From: Scybalomonas sp905214925
GTDB taxonomy: Bacteria; Bacillota; Clostridia; Lachnospirales; Lachnospiraceae
DNA length: 60,640 bases
Direction of reading: 5' to 3'
Assembly: GCA_905214925.1 (NCBI GenBank)
Contig: CAJMOB010000022.1
Location: forward strand, 1-60,640
Below, piece after piece: positions 44,036-52,230 of the stretch; position 1 is the first letter of the stretch, and every line of letters starts with the position of its first letter. The position numbers and the translations under genes were made by a program. The notes below the pieces were generated by a model that saw only the letters and a list, made by a program, of their open reading frames with translations, searched no databases and was not told the DNA's origin.

Positions 44036-44704
44036 ATGAAAAAAATAATTTCTATGTTTTTAGTCAGCGTAGCGGCCATTAGCTTGCTTGTTGGATGCGG
44101 TTCTAGTGGAAATAACAGGGAAGAAGAAAGTACACAGCAGACGGTACAGGAAAAGGAAACAAATGATACAACACAGGATCAAAGGAATACAGAAGCTGTT
44201 TCTGATACGGGATCAGAAAATGGGAAAACACTGATTGTTTATTATTCAGCGACAGGAAGTACAAAAGCTGTTGCCAATACCATTGCAGAAACAACAGGAG
44301 GCGATTTATTTGAACTAGAGCCAGTAGGACCATACAGTAATGAGGATTTGGACTGGACGGATGAGAGCAGCCGTGTATCCAGAGAATATGAGAATGAAGA
44401 TGAAAGAGATGTGGAACTCGTATCAACAGCGGTAGACGATTGGGAGTCTTATGATACGGTGTTCATTGGATATCCAATCTGGTGGGCAATTGCCGCATGG
44501 CCAGTGAACGATTTTGTAGAGGCAAATGACTTTACTGGAAAAACAGTGATTCCATTTTGCACATCAGCTACATCAGGGATAGGAGAAAGCGGAGAACTTT
44601 TAGCAGACTTAGCAGGAACTGGAGATTGGCAGAAAGGACAACGGTTTCGTTCTGGTGCAGATGATAAAGAGATACAGGAATGGGTAGAGAGCCTAGGGCT
44701 TTAA
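44036..44704 (+). CDS. Flavodoxin-like lipoprotein, 222 aa
   Basis: A lipoprotein signal peptide ends in LLVGC with the lipidated cysteine at residue 21, followed by a Gln/Thr/Glu-rich linker (about 22-66) and a flavodoxin domain: TLIVYYSATGSTKAVANTIAE (FMN phosphate loop), GYPIWWAIAAWPVNDFVE and PFCTSATSGIGESGELL. It would sit outside the membrane. ATG 44036 is chosen because the GTG at 44027 is only two bases from GGAG. Last gene of the redox cassette; probably supplies electrons to extracytoplasmic acceptors. Confidence 0.9.
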   Translation: MKKIISMFLVSVAAISLLVGCGSSGNNREEESTQQTVQEKETNDTTQDQRNTEAVSDTGSENGKTLIVYYSATGSTKAVANTIAETTGGDLFELEPVGPYSNEDLDWTDESSRVSREYENEDERDVELVSTAVDDWESYDTVFIGYPIWWAIAAWPVNDFVEANDFTGKTVIPFCTSATSGIGESGELLADLAGTGDWQKGQRFRSGADDKEIQEWVESLGL

Positions 44705-44812
44705 AACATAGTAAAAGAGGATACTGAGATGCCATTTTTTAATTTCCTATTATAATTTTTTATAAAAGAATAGAGTGGAAATAAAATTTTTAAAAATGAC
44801 AAGGAAAAATAC

Positions 44813-44841
44813 TTGACAATAGAATCATTATTGTGTATAGT
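44813..44841 (+). promoter_or_regulatory. Promoter for rpsP
   Basis: TTGACA (44813-44818) and TATAGT (44836-44841) with a 17-base spacer. Confidence 0.85.
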
Positions 44842-44849
44842 AGATAACT

Positions 44850-45024
44850 GTGAGTGTAAAGCAAAATCACTTTACACATTGTTTTGAAAAAAAGCGGATT
44901 ATCATCACAACCTAATTTTCCATACCATACAACCAAATGCGAATAGCATCTTTTGTGATGATAATACTGCAGAGAATAAGAAACTAATATAAGTAGATTA
45001 TAATTTTCAGGAGGAAAATAAATC
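44850..45024 (+). promoter_or_regulatory. Structured rpsP leader RNA
   Basis: Two strong hairpins follow the start site. GTGTAAAG (44854-44861) pairs with CTTTACAC (44870-44877). ATTATCATCACAA (44898-44910) pairs exactly with TTGTGATGATAAT (44953-44965) around 42 bases. Then comes a 60-base spacer with AGGAGG before the ATG. I know of no described S16 leader; autoregulation by S16 is one possibility. Confidence 0.6.
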
Positions 45025-45270
45025 ATGGCAGTAAAAATGAGATTAAAAAGAATGGGACAGAAAAAAGCACCTTTCTATCGTGTAGTTGTTGCAGATGCAA
45101 GAGCTCCTAGAGATGGTAGATTCATCGAAGAAATTGGAACATACAATCCAAACGTTGAACCAAGCGAAATCAAATTCAACGAAGAAGCAGCTAAAAAATG
45201 GTTATCTAACGGTGCTCAGCCAACAGAAACAGTTGCTAAATTATTAAAAGTTGCTGGAATCGAAAAATAA
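45025..45270 (+). CDS. rpsP: 30S ribosomal protein S16
   Basis: 81-residue S16 with the family start MAVKMRLKRMGQKKAPFYRVVVADARAPRDGRFIEEIGTYNP. S16 is needed for small-subunit assembly. Usually it lies between ffh and khpA/rimM; here it is alone, about 3.6 kb before ylxM-ffh, with its own promoter and terminator. AGGAGG precedes the ATG. Sequence complete and normal. Confidence 0.97.
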   Translation: MAVKMRLKRMGQKKAPFYRVVVADARAPRDGRFIEEIGTYNPNVEPSEIKFNEEAAKKWLSNGAQPTETVAKLLKVAGIEK

Positions 45271-45352
45271 TTTTAAAGGTTACTACACCCATTATTACAC
45301 CATTTTTTAAATGTTTCAAATGGAGTCTTAATGTATGTAATAAAATAAATAA

Positions 45353-45386
45353 AAACAAGCCGTATGTGAGTATGGCTTGTTTTTTT
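45353..45386 (+). terminator. Intrinsic terminator after rpsP
   Basis: AACAAGCC (45354-45361) pairs with GGCTTGTT (45374-45381), then TTTTTTA. A dispersed repeat starts on its T-tract. Confidence 0.85.
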
Positions 45387-45567
45387 ATTTTATAGGAAAT
45401 TCCTCACAAAGCGAGTTATTCTATAACATAAAAAAGCACTACGTGCGAACGATGCGCAGCTCGCAGAGAAGATAGGTTTGCTTTGCAAACTGCTCGCAGG
45501 CGGCAAAGTGTGCATTGCTAGAAGTAACATAAAGTCGCGAAGAGTGTGCAACGCACACTTTGTTCTA
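45386..45567 (+). repeat. Dispersed structured repeat, copy 3
   Basis: Very close to copy 2: TTATAGGAAATTCCTC..GCGAGTTATTCTATAAC, then AAAAAGCACTACGTGCGAAC and GATGCGCAGCTCGCA, TTTGCTTTGCAAA, CGGCAAAGTGTGCATTGCT, and AGTGTGCAACGCACACTTTG ending TTCT. Several substitutions against copy 2 lie in the loops. No gene within it; 45568-45627 holds nothing else. Confidence 0.85.
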
Positions 45568-45627
45568 TTAAAAATTTGGTGGGTTTTGTATCATGTAAAA
45601 TTTTTATTGAATTTAACTCCTGTCTAT

Positions 45628-46053
45628 TTATAATAATTGATAGCTTGGTTTCTCCTCACCAAAGAACCAATATCTTAAATAATCATCGACAATAATAGCA
45701 AGTAATGAGATAAAGCACCAAATGACACTAAAGAAAGGGCAGATAACACCTTTATAATTCAGCCACTGATCGGAATAATCCCACATTCTAATTCCATGTT
45801 GCAATAAAATAGAACCAACGACGAATTCTAAAAATGTAACAATGAAAGAGCCACAAATCATTTGCAATAGAAGAGGAGTATTCCATTCAAATATTTCATT
45901 TATAGAACCAATTAGTACAAAAGCAATCGCTCCTACAATTCCCATGAGAAAATAGGTATATCCACGAAATCCAATTTCAATTCCTGCATATACAACTCCA
46001 CCGAATAGGAAGAGAAATAAATATTTGAACAGCATTTTTAAATAAGGGTTCAT
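45628..46053 (-). CDS. Putative ABC-transporter type IV family membrane protein, 141 aa
   Basis: Small membrane protein with four hydrophobic segments. The diagnostic stretch IRMWDYSDQWLNYKGVICPFFSVIW (about residues 87-111) matches the family named putative ABC-transporter type IV. No ATPase partner is nearby, and transport activity is not established for the family. Minus strand, with GGATGATTTC before the start. It diverges from the lipoprotein gene at 46317. Confidence 0.8.
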   Translation of the reverse strand: MNPYLKMLFKYLFLFLFGGVVYAGIEIGFRGYTYFLMGIVGAIAFVLIGSINEIFEWNTPLLLQMICGSFIVTFLEFVVGSILLQHGIRMWDYSDQWLNYKGVICPFFSVIWCFISLLAIIVDDYLRYWFFGEEKPSYQLL

Positions 46054-46106
46054 GAAATCATCCTTTCTTTGTTAATGTATGTAGAAAAATGTCAGTTATA
46101 TAGATA

Positions 46107-46138
46107 TTGACAAGAAATACATATAATATACAATGTAT
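46107..46138 (+). promoter_or_regulatory. Promoter with inverted repeat before the 46.3 kb lipoprotein
   Basis: TTGACA (46107-46112) with TACAAT (46129-46134), 16-base spacer. ATACAT (46117-46122) and ATGTAT (46133-46138) form an inverted repeat across the -10, a possible operator. The leader is about 175 bases. Confidence 0.5.
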
Positions 46139-46316
46139 GTATGAAAAAAATATATATACAAGAGAAAAATACGAAAAATAATAAAAGTACAATGAATTGA
46201 TAGAATTTTAAATGGCCTGATAAGATAATTTAAAGTTGGAGTTCTTGAAAAGTAATAGGTTAGGTTTGCAAAAGCAATGCAGGTCTAACGTATTCTTCGT
46301 AATAGTTGGAGGTTTT

Positions 46317-47048
46317 ATGAGAAAATCAAAGGCAAGGATATTATTTTTTATTTTTACTATTTTTATAATGGTAGGGTGTAGTTCTAAAAAAGAAGGAGAG
46401 AAAGAGAATACCATTGAAACGATAGTTTCTGATTTTTATAAAAGCAATTATTGTTATAAAGAGACCACAGTTCAAAATAATAAAAATGGGAAAAGTAAAG
46501 AGACATTAATAATGGAAGGCACAGTATGTCAAAATCCTTATAAAGAATATAAGAAAGTCGTAAAAGCTTCAGGTTCTAATCTCTGGTCAGAAAGTTATTA
46601 TTATGGAAATGGAACTATGATAACTGCCCTATTAAATACGAAAGATGGATGGGAAAAAATAGTTATGGGTAGGGAGCATTATTATGGAGAAAATGAAAAA
46701 CTAAAATTTCAGCTAAAAGAGAAAAAAGTTGTGGAAGGAAAAGTACAGAATATCTACACGACAAAGTATGAGACATCGATTAGTAAATTATATAATATGA
46801 AAGAGAAAATCGATGCTACCATTAAGCAAGAATATTATATTAGTGAAGAAAAACAAAAAGTATTAAAAATTGTAACTGATCTAACGGATTATAATGAAAA
46901 AATTGCAATAGCAAATAATATTTTAGCCAACAAAACTTCATTAGAACAAGCAAAAAAAGAAGTAAAAAATAAGTATCAGTCAAAAGAAATATTAGAAGTA
47001 GTTTCTGATCAAAAAGAGATTCAAATAGAAATTCCTGAAATAGAATAA
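46317..47048 (+). CDS. Lipoprotein of unknown function, 243 aa
   Basis: A signal peptide MRKSKARILFFIFTIFIMVGC ends in a lipobox with the cysteine at residue 21. The mature part is lysine-, glutamate- and tyrosine-rich and probably mostly beta structure (repeated strands around TLIMEGTVCQNPYKEYKK, NLWSESYYYGNGTMI, NIYTTKYETSI); this suggests a LolA/LppX-like or GerS-like fold but I cannot confirm it. GGAGG precedes ATG 46317; the in-frame ATG at 46236 would put residues before the signal peptide. No operon partner. Confidence 0.7.
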   Translation: MRKSKARILFFIFTIFIMVGCSSKKEGEKENTIETIVSDFYKSNYCYKETTVQNNKNGKSKETLIMEGTVCQNPYKEYKKVVKASGSNLWSESYYYGNGTMITALLNTKDGWEKIVMGREHYYGENEKLKFQLKEKKVVEGKVQNIYTTKYETSISKLYNMKEKIDATIKQEYYISEEKQKVLKIVTDLTDYNEKIAIANNILANKTSLEQAKKEVKNKYQSKEILEVVSDQKEIQIEIPEIE

Positions 47049-47114
47049 TGATAAAGAAGTCCCAAGTGATAGGATACAAGCGTGAATGAGATCATGCGAA
47101 GGTTGTATCGTTCA

Positions 47115-47154
47115 CCGCAACTCTTGATTTTAATAAAAGAGTTGCGGTTTTTAT
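47115..47154 (+). terminator. Intrinsic terminator after the lipoprotein gene
   Basis: CCGCAACTCTT (47115-47125) pairs with AAGAGTTGCGG (47137-47147), then TTTTTATATT. Just upstream, GATACAA and TTGTATC (about 47079-47110) form another stem. The 47155-47370 stretch is AT-rich with nothing recognised. Confidence 0.85.
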
Positions 47155-47370
47155 ATTATGTAGAGAAGCTTATCCAATTCATTTCATATACATTATAATT
47201 ATACAGCTAAATATTTAAAAGCATTATTAAATAAGTATTTAGATAATAAAATTAAGAAGAAAATATAAAAAAATTGTTTAAAATTAAAAGAATCTCTAGT
47301 CAGAATAAGAAATTTGTATTATAGTTAGTAAGATTAAAAAGACAGATAAAAAAGACCTAGGAGATAACAC

Positions 47371-48705
47371 ATGAGAGAAGAAAAAAGAAAATATGGACTG
47401 TTTATGTCAATTGCTATGGTAATCGGAATTGTAATCGGTTCTGGTATTTTTTTCAAAGCAGATGACATTTTAACGATGACAAATGGAAATGTAGCAATTG
47501 GATGTCTTGTTTTAATAATCGGAGCTTTCGGGATTATATTTGGCGGCATTACAATTGCAGAATGGGCGAAGATTACGGATGATGCTGGTGGTATCATTAG
47601 TTATGGGGAAAAAGCCTTTGGAAAACGATTTGCCTTTTTAATTGGTTGGTTTCAGATGATCGTATATTATCCAGCGTTAACCGCAGTTATTTGTTGGGTA
47701 GCAGCCAATTATACGTTGATGCTTTTTTCAAATATAAAGTTTTTACAAGGAAGAGTATGGGAGGTAACGGTATTTTATCTTGTTGTATTATATAGTATTA
47801 ATACATTTTCAAGTAAGTTGGCAGGGTACTTACAGACATCTGCAATGGTAGTAAAAATGATTCCACTGATATTAATTGGATTATTAGGCGTTTTGTTTGG
47901 TGATCCAACTTGTATTGTCGATTTACCTGTAACAGGAGCAGGAATTGTAGCAGGAAGTAGTGCAATTGTTGCTGCGGCCTTTTCTTATGATGGTTGGACC
48001 ATTGCACCAACCATTTGCCATGAGATTAAAAATGCAAAGAGAAATTTACCACTTGCTCTTACAATAGCCCCTGTTATTATTTTAGTTATTTATTTGCTTT
48101 ATTTTGTAGGAATTACATCATTGATTGGAGTAGATGAAATTTTAAGGCTGCAAGACAGTGCCTTTCAAGAGGGAGCGAGTCTTTTATTTGGAAGGAAAGG
48201 CGCGCACATATTGTTAGCAGGTGTTGTTATTTCTGTACTTGGTACATGTAACGGCATTATTTTAGGAAGTTGTCGAGTTCCGCATGCATTGGCAGTGAGA
48301 GGGGAGTTGCCATGGAGTGAAAAAATTGCAGATGTGAATGAGAAATTTGATATTTCTTTTTTATCTCATGGCATTAGCTTTGTTATTTCTGCTCTATGGC
48401 TGCTCATCCATTATATGATGTAAGAAGTAGAAAGATTTTCAAGATTTCATTTTGATATTTCCGAAATGCCAATTGCCATTATGTATATTTTTTATTTCCT
48501 CTTATATATTGGAGTTATGATAAGAGCCAAAAAAGGATTGATAAAGAGTAAATGGTATGGGTATGTATTTCCAATTTTAGCGATTGTTGGAGCTTGTATT
48601 GTGATTTATGGAGGAATGATGTCAGGAAACCGTAATATTAATCTTATTGTATCTATCCTTGTATTATTGAGTGGAGCCTTCGTATACAGAAAACAGTCTG
48701 AATAA
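47371..48705 (+). pseudogene. APC-family amino acid permease interrupted by an in-frame TAA
   Basis: Amino acid/polyamine/organocation transporter of 444 codons if one stop is ignored. The N-terminal GIVIGSGIFFKADDI (helix 1 substrate loop), GGIISYGEKAFGKRFAFLIGW and FSYDGWTIAPTICHEIKNAKRNLPLAL are typical of the LAT/SteT branch. TAA at 48421-48423 (codon 351) ends the first part after IHYMM; the same frame continues with EVERFSRFHFDISEMPIAIMYIFYFLLY to 48705, giving the missing last helices. Probably inactive. AGGAG precedes the ATG. Confidence 0.88.
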
Positions 48706-48722
48706 AAGAAAAGGAACAAAAG

Positions 48723-48761
48723 AGAACGATAGGAAATAGAGAAATTTCTTATCGTTCTTTT
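48723..48761 (+). terminator. Intrinsic terminator after the permease
   Basis: AGAACGATA-GAAAT pairs with ATTTC-TATCGTTCT around 48723-48758, then TTTG. Confidence 0.7.
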
Positions 48762-48775
48762 GAATATTTCTTTCG

Positions 48776-48836
48776 TTGACATTGAGTAGTAGATCAGATA
48801 AAATAAAAAGAGTTGTAAAGGGATATACCTTTACAA
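48776..48836 (+). promoter_or_regulatory. Promoter and leader hairpin for ylxM-ffh
   Basis: TTGACA (48776-48781) and TAAAAT (48799-48804), 17-base spacer. The transcript would begin near a perfect hairpin TTGTAAAGG (48813-48821) / CCTTTACAA (48828-48836), whose TGTAAAG/CTTTACA core also opens the rpsP leader. Confidence 0.7.
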
Positions 48837-48917
48837 ATCTTCTTATCGTTTTATGGAATGTGAGAAGGGATAACATTTTATTTTCCATGATTTTCTGTTG
48901 TAGAAAGGAAGAAGGAG

Positions 48918-49274
48918 ATGGAAAAATTCGTAATGCAAACACTGCTTTATGATTTTTACGGTGAACTTTTGACAAAGCATCAAAGAAATGTATATGAAGA
49001 TGCGATATTAAATGATATGTCTTTAAGTGAGATTGCAGAAGAGCAAGGGATTAGTCGGCAAGGGGTTCACGATATTGTAAAGCGATGTAATAAAATTTTA
49101 AATGGATATGAAGAAAAACTCCATTTAATTGAGAAGTTTTTAAAGACGAAGGAAATGGTAAAAGAAATTCAACAATGTGCAATGTTTGCGGAAGAAGAAC
49201 AAGATTCTTTTAAAGTAAAAGGACATTTAAAACGAATTACAGCCATATCCAATGAGATCTTAGAAGAATATTAG
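48918..49274 (+). CDS. ylxM: YlxM family DNA-binding protein (SRP-associated), 118 aa
   Basis: Sigma-70 region-4-like helix-turn-helix protein, typical of the gene before ffh in Firmicutes; in streptococci the homologue modulates SRP GTPase activity. Seen: LYDFYGELLTKHQRNVYEDAILNDMSLSEIAEEQGISRQGVHDIVKRC. The C-terminal half is helical and charged. GAAGGAG precedes the ATG. 17 bases before ffh. Confidence 0.93.
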   Translation: MEKFVMQTLLYDFYGELLTKHQRNVYEDAILNDMSLSEIAEEQGISRQGVHDIVKRCNKILNGYEEKLHLIEKFLKTKEMVKEIQQCAMFAEEEQDSFKVKGHLKRITAISNEILEEY

Positions 49275-49291
49275 CAAAAGGAGAATGATAT

Positions 49292-50647
49292 ATGGCATTT
49301 GAGAGCCTTTCTGACAAGTTACAAAATATATTTAAAAATTTAAAGAGTAAAGGAAGATTGACAGAAGCCGATGTAAAAGAAGCGATGAAAGAAGTAAAAC
49401 GCGCTCTTTTAGAAGCGGATGTTAATTTTAAAGTGGTAAAACAGTTTATTAAAACAGTGACCGATCGTGCTGTAGGGCAGGATGTATTAACGGGATTAAA
49501 CCCTGGACAGATGGTTATTAAAATTGTTCGTGAAGAGATGGAAAATTTGATGGGATCGGAAACAACAGAAATCAAGCTTCTTTCTGGAAACGAAATTACT
49601 GTTCTTTTAATGGCTGGTTTACAAGGTGCTGGTAAAACGACGACAACTGCTAAAATTGCAGGAAAATTAAAGGCAAAAGGAAAAAAACCATTATTAGTTG
49701 CCTGTGACGTCTATCGTCCAGCAGCCATTAAACAGTTGCAAGTTAATGGAGAAAAACAAGGGGTTCCTGTTTTCTCTATGGGTGAAAATCATAAACCAGT
49801 GAACATTGCAAAAGCAGCTATGGAGCACGCAAAAGAAAATGGAAATAACGTTGTGATTCTCGATACAGCAGGACGTCTTCATGTGGATGAAGATATGATG
49901 AATGAGTTAATTGAGATTAAAAGCAATCTTGATATTACACAGACAATTTTAGTTGTCGATGCTATGACAGGTCAAGATGCTGTAAATGTGGCCCAAAACT
50001 TTAAAGAAAAAGTTGGTATTGATGGCGTTATTTTGACAAAGTTAGACGGTGATACAAGAGGTGGAGCGGCTCTTTCTATCCGTGCAGTAACTGGTTGTCC
50101 AATTCTTTATATCGGTATGGGAGAAAAATTAGAAGATTTACAACAGTTTTATCCAGACCGTATGACAAGCCGAATTCTTGGAATGGGCGATATTTTAACA
50201 TTAATCGACAAGGCACAAAATGCAGTTGACGAAGAAAAAGCAAAAGAAATGGAGCAAAAACTTCGAAAAGCGGAGTTTAATTTTGATGATTATTTAGATC
50301 AAATGGCACAGCTTAAGAAAATGGGTGGAATCCAAGATTTAATTTCTATGATTCCTGGTGTAGGAAGTCAGTTAAAAGATGTAGATATCGATGAAAAACA
50401 AATGGCAAGAACCGAAGCGATTATTCATTCTATGACACCAGAAGAACGTGCCAACCCAGACATTGTAAATCCTTCTAGAAAGAAACGTATTGCAAAAGGA
50501 GCAGGCGTTGATATCGCGGACGTAAATAAACTTTATAAACAGTTTGAACAAGCGAGAAAAATGATGAAACAAATGTCTGGTATGATGGGAGGAAAGAAAA
50601 AACGCGGGTTTGGACTCGGTAATTTTAAACTTCCATTTGGAATGTAA
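49292..50647 (+). CDS. ffh: Signal recognition particle protein Ffh, 451 aa
   Basis: SRP54 GTPase that binds signal peptides with SRP RNA. The N domain is followed by the G domain: GLQGAGKTTTTAKIA near residue 108, DVYRPAA, DTAGRLHVDE near 190, TKLDGDTRGGAALS near 248 and GMGEKLEDL. The M domain (about 300-451) ends methionine-rich: MMKQMSGMMGGKKKRG. AAAGGAG precedes the ATG. Gene order ylxM-ffh-khpA, with rpsP missing from its usual place. Confidence 0.97.
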   Translation: MAFESLSDKLQNIFKNLKSKGRLTEADVKEAMKEVKRALLEADVNFKVVKQFIKTVTDRAVGQDVLTGLNPGQMVIKIVREEMENLMGSETTEIKLLSGNEITVLLMAGLQGAGKTTTTAKIAGKLKAKGKKPLLVACDVYRPAAIKQLQVNGEKQGVPVFSMGENHKPVNIAKAAMEHAKENGNNVVILDTAGRLHVDEDMMNELIEIKSNLDITQTILVVDAMTGQDAVNVAQNFKEKVGIDGVILTKLDGDTRGGAALSIRAVTGCPILYIGMGEKLEDLQQFYPDRMTSRILGMGDILTLIDKAQNAVDEEKAKEMEQKLRKAEFNFDDYLDQMAQLKKMGGIQDLISMIPGVGSQLKDVDIDEKQMARTEAIIHSMTPEERANPDIVNPSRKKRIAKGAGVDIADVNKLYKQFEQARKMMKQMSGMMGGKKKRGFGLGNFKLPFGM

Positions 50648-50665
50648 AAAAGGAGGAGAAGCGAT

Positions 50666-50896
50666 ATGAAAGAATTAGTACAACTTATTGCAACCGCATT
50701 AGTGGATCATCCAGAAAGCGTTGTTATAACAGAAACAGAACAAGAGGATGCCATTTTTATTCAGTTAAAGGTAGCGCCTGAAGATATGGGAAAAGTAATT
50801 GGAAAGCAAGGGAAAATTGCAAAAGCCATTCGTACTGTTGTAAAGGCGGCAGCTTCTAAAACAGATAAAAAAATTGTTGTAGATATTGAACAATAG
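50666..50896 (+). CDS. khpA: KH domain RNA-binding protein KhpA, 76 aa
   Basis: A single KH domain with the GKVIGKQGKIAKAIRTVVKAAA signature (about residues 38-59, GxxG loop at GKQG). KhpA pairs with KhpB/EloR in Gram-positive bacteria and affects cell elongation and RNA stability. GGAGG precedes the ATG; nine bases before rimM. Confidence 0.93.
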   Translation: MKELVQLIATALVDHPESVVITETEQEDAIFIQLKVAPEDMGKVIGKQGKIAKAIRTVVKAAASKTDKKIVVDIEQ

Positions 50897-50905
50897 GAGT
50901 AACAT

Positions 50906-51415
50906 ATGGAAGATTTATTACAAGTAGGGGTTATTACAGCAACCCATGGAATTCGTGGAGAAGTAAAAGTATTTCCAACGACAGATGATCCAAAGCGTTT
51001 TAAAAAATTAAAATCTTGTATTCTTGATACAGGAAGAGAGAAAAAAGAATTAGAAGTAGAAGGCTGTAAGTTTTTTAAGCAATTTGTTATCCTAAAATTC
51101 AAAGGTATTGATAATATTAATGATATTGAACGGTATAAGCAATGTGGTCTTTATGTAACAAGAGAAAATGCAGTTCGCTTAAGAAGAGGAGAATACTTTA
51201 TTAGCGATATGATCGGTTCCAAAGTAATAACAGAGGAAGAGAAAGAGCTTGGAACATTAAAAGACGTATTGAGAACAGGTGCTAACGATGTCTATGTAGT
51301 GGAGACAGAAGAAGGAAAAGAGATTCTTTTACCAGCCATTAAGCAGTGCATTTTAAATGTGGATATTGAACAGCAGTTGATTACAGTTCATATTATGGAG
51401 GGATTATTAGATTGA
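50906..51415 (+). CDS. rimM: Ribosome maturation factor RimM, 169 aa
   Basis: 16S processing factor that binds S19 in the 30S head. The N-terminal GVITATHGIRGEVKVFPTTDDPKRFKKL and C-terminal PRC-barrel stretch IGSKVITEEEKELGTLKDVLRTGANDVYVVETEEGKEILLPAI are both family-typical. TAGGAG precedes the ATG. Its stop overlaps the trmD ATG. Confidence 0.96.
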   Translation: MEDLLQVGVITATHGIRGEVKVFPTTDDPKRFKKLKSCILDTGREKKELEVEGCKFFKQFVILKFKGIDNINDIERYKQCGLYVTRENAVRLRRGEYFISDMIGSKVITEEEKELGTLKDVLRTGANDVYVVETEEGKEILLPAIKQCILNVDIEQQLITVHIMEGLLD

Positions 51416-52146
51416 TGAATTTTCATGTAATGACATTATTCCCTGAAATGATTATGGAAGGTATGAGTACCAGTATTATTGGAAGAGCTGTAAAAAGTGG
51501 ATATTTAACATTAGAAGCGTTAAATATTAGAGATTATGCCAATAATAAACACAATCAAGTGGATGACTACCCTTATGGTGGTGGGGCGGGGATGGTTATG
51601 CAACCACAGCCAATTTATGACTGCTATGAAAGTTTATGTGAGCGGATCAAAAAGCGTCCAAGAGTCATTTATTTGACGCCACAAGGAAGTGTTTTTCATC
51701 AAAAGATGGCAGAAGATTTCGCAAAAGAAGAAGATTTAGTGTTTTTATGCGGGCATTATGAGGGAATTGATGAAAGAGTATTAGAAGAGATTGTAACCGA
51801 TTATGTTTCCATTGGCGACTATGTATTAACGGGAGGAGAACTTCCTGCTATGGTTATGATCGATGCGATTTCAAGACTGGTTCCTGGCGTATTAAATAAT
51901 GAAGTATCCGCTGAATTTGAATCGTTCCATGACAATTTGTTAGAATATCCACAGTATACAAGACCTGCAGTTTATCATGAAAAAAAGGTGCCAGATGTGC
52001 TCTTATCTGGAAATCATGCCAAGATTGAAGCGTGGAGAAGAGAGCAATCCATAAAAAGAACGTTAGAACGTCGACCAGATTTGTTAAAAAATGCAAATTT
52101 ATCCGAAAAAGATAAAAAAGTGCTTGCAAAATTGGAAGAAAAATGA
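51415..52146 (+). CDS. trmD: tRNA (guanine-N1)-methyltransferase, 243 aa
   Basis: SPOUT-fold methyltransferase making m1G37 in tRNAs. Seen: LFPEMI near the start, DYPYGGGAGMVMQPQP (about residues 49-64), YLTPQG, LCGHYEGIDERV (about 111-122), SIGDYVLTGGELPAMVMIDAI (knot). ATG 51415 overlaps the rimM TGA and has GGAGGG upstream; a TTG one codon earlier is less likely. Confidence 0.96.
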   Translation: MNFHVMTLFPEMIMEGMSTSIIGRAVKSGYLTLEALNIRDYANNKHNQVDDYPYGGGAGMVMQPQPIYDCYESLCERIKKRPRVIYLTPQGSVFHQKMAEDFAKEEDLVFLCGHYEGIDERVLEEIVTDYVSIGDYVLTGGELPAMVMIDAISRLVPGVLNNEVSAEFESFHDNLLEYPQYTRPAVYHEKKVPDVLLSGNHAKIEAWRREQSIKRTLERRPDLLKNANLSEKDKKVLAKLEEK

Positions 52147-52150
52147 TAGA

Positions 52151-52230
52151 TTATAATAGTTGTGAAAAATGAGACGGTCCTCTGCTACAGAGAGTATTAA
52201 GAACGTCTAAGATTATAAGGAGGTTCACAC
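52151..52230 (+). promoter_or_regulatory. Putative L19 leader before rplS
   Basis: AGACG (52172-52176) pairs with CGTCT (52204-52208) and encloses CTCTG/CAGAG (52180-52192). The size and position fit the ribosomal L19 leader of Firmicutes. A TATAAT at 52152-52157 could add a local promoter, but no good -35 is seen. The match to the known leader was judged by eye. Confidence 0.5.
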
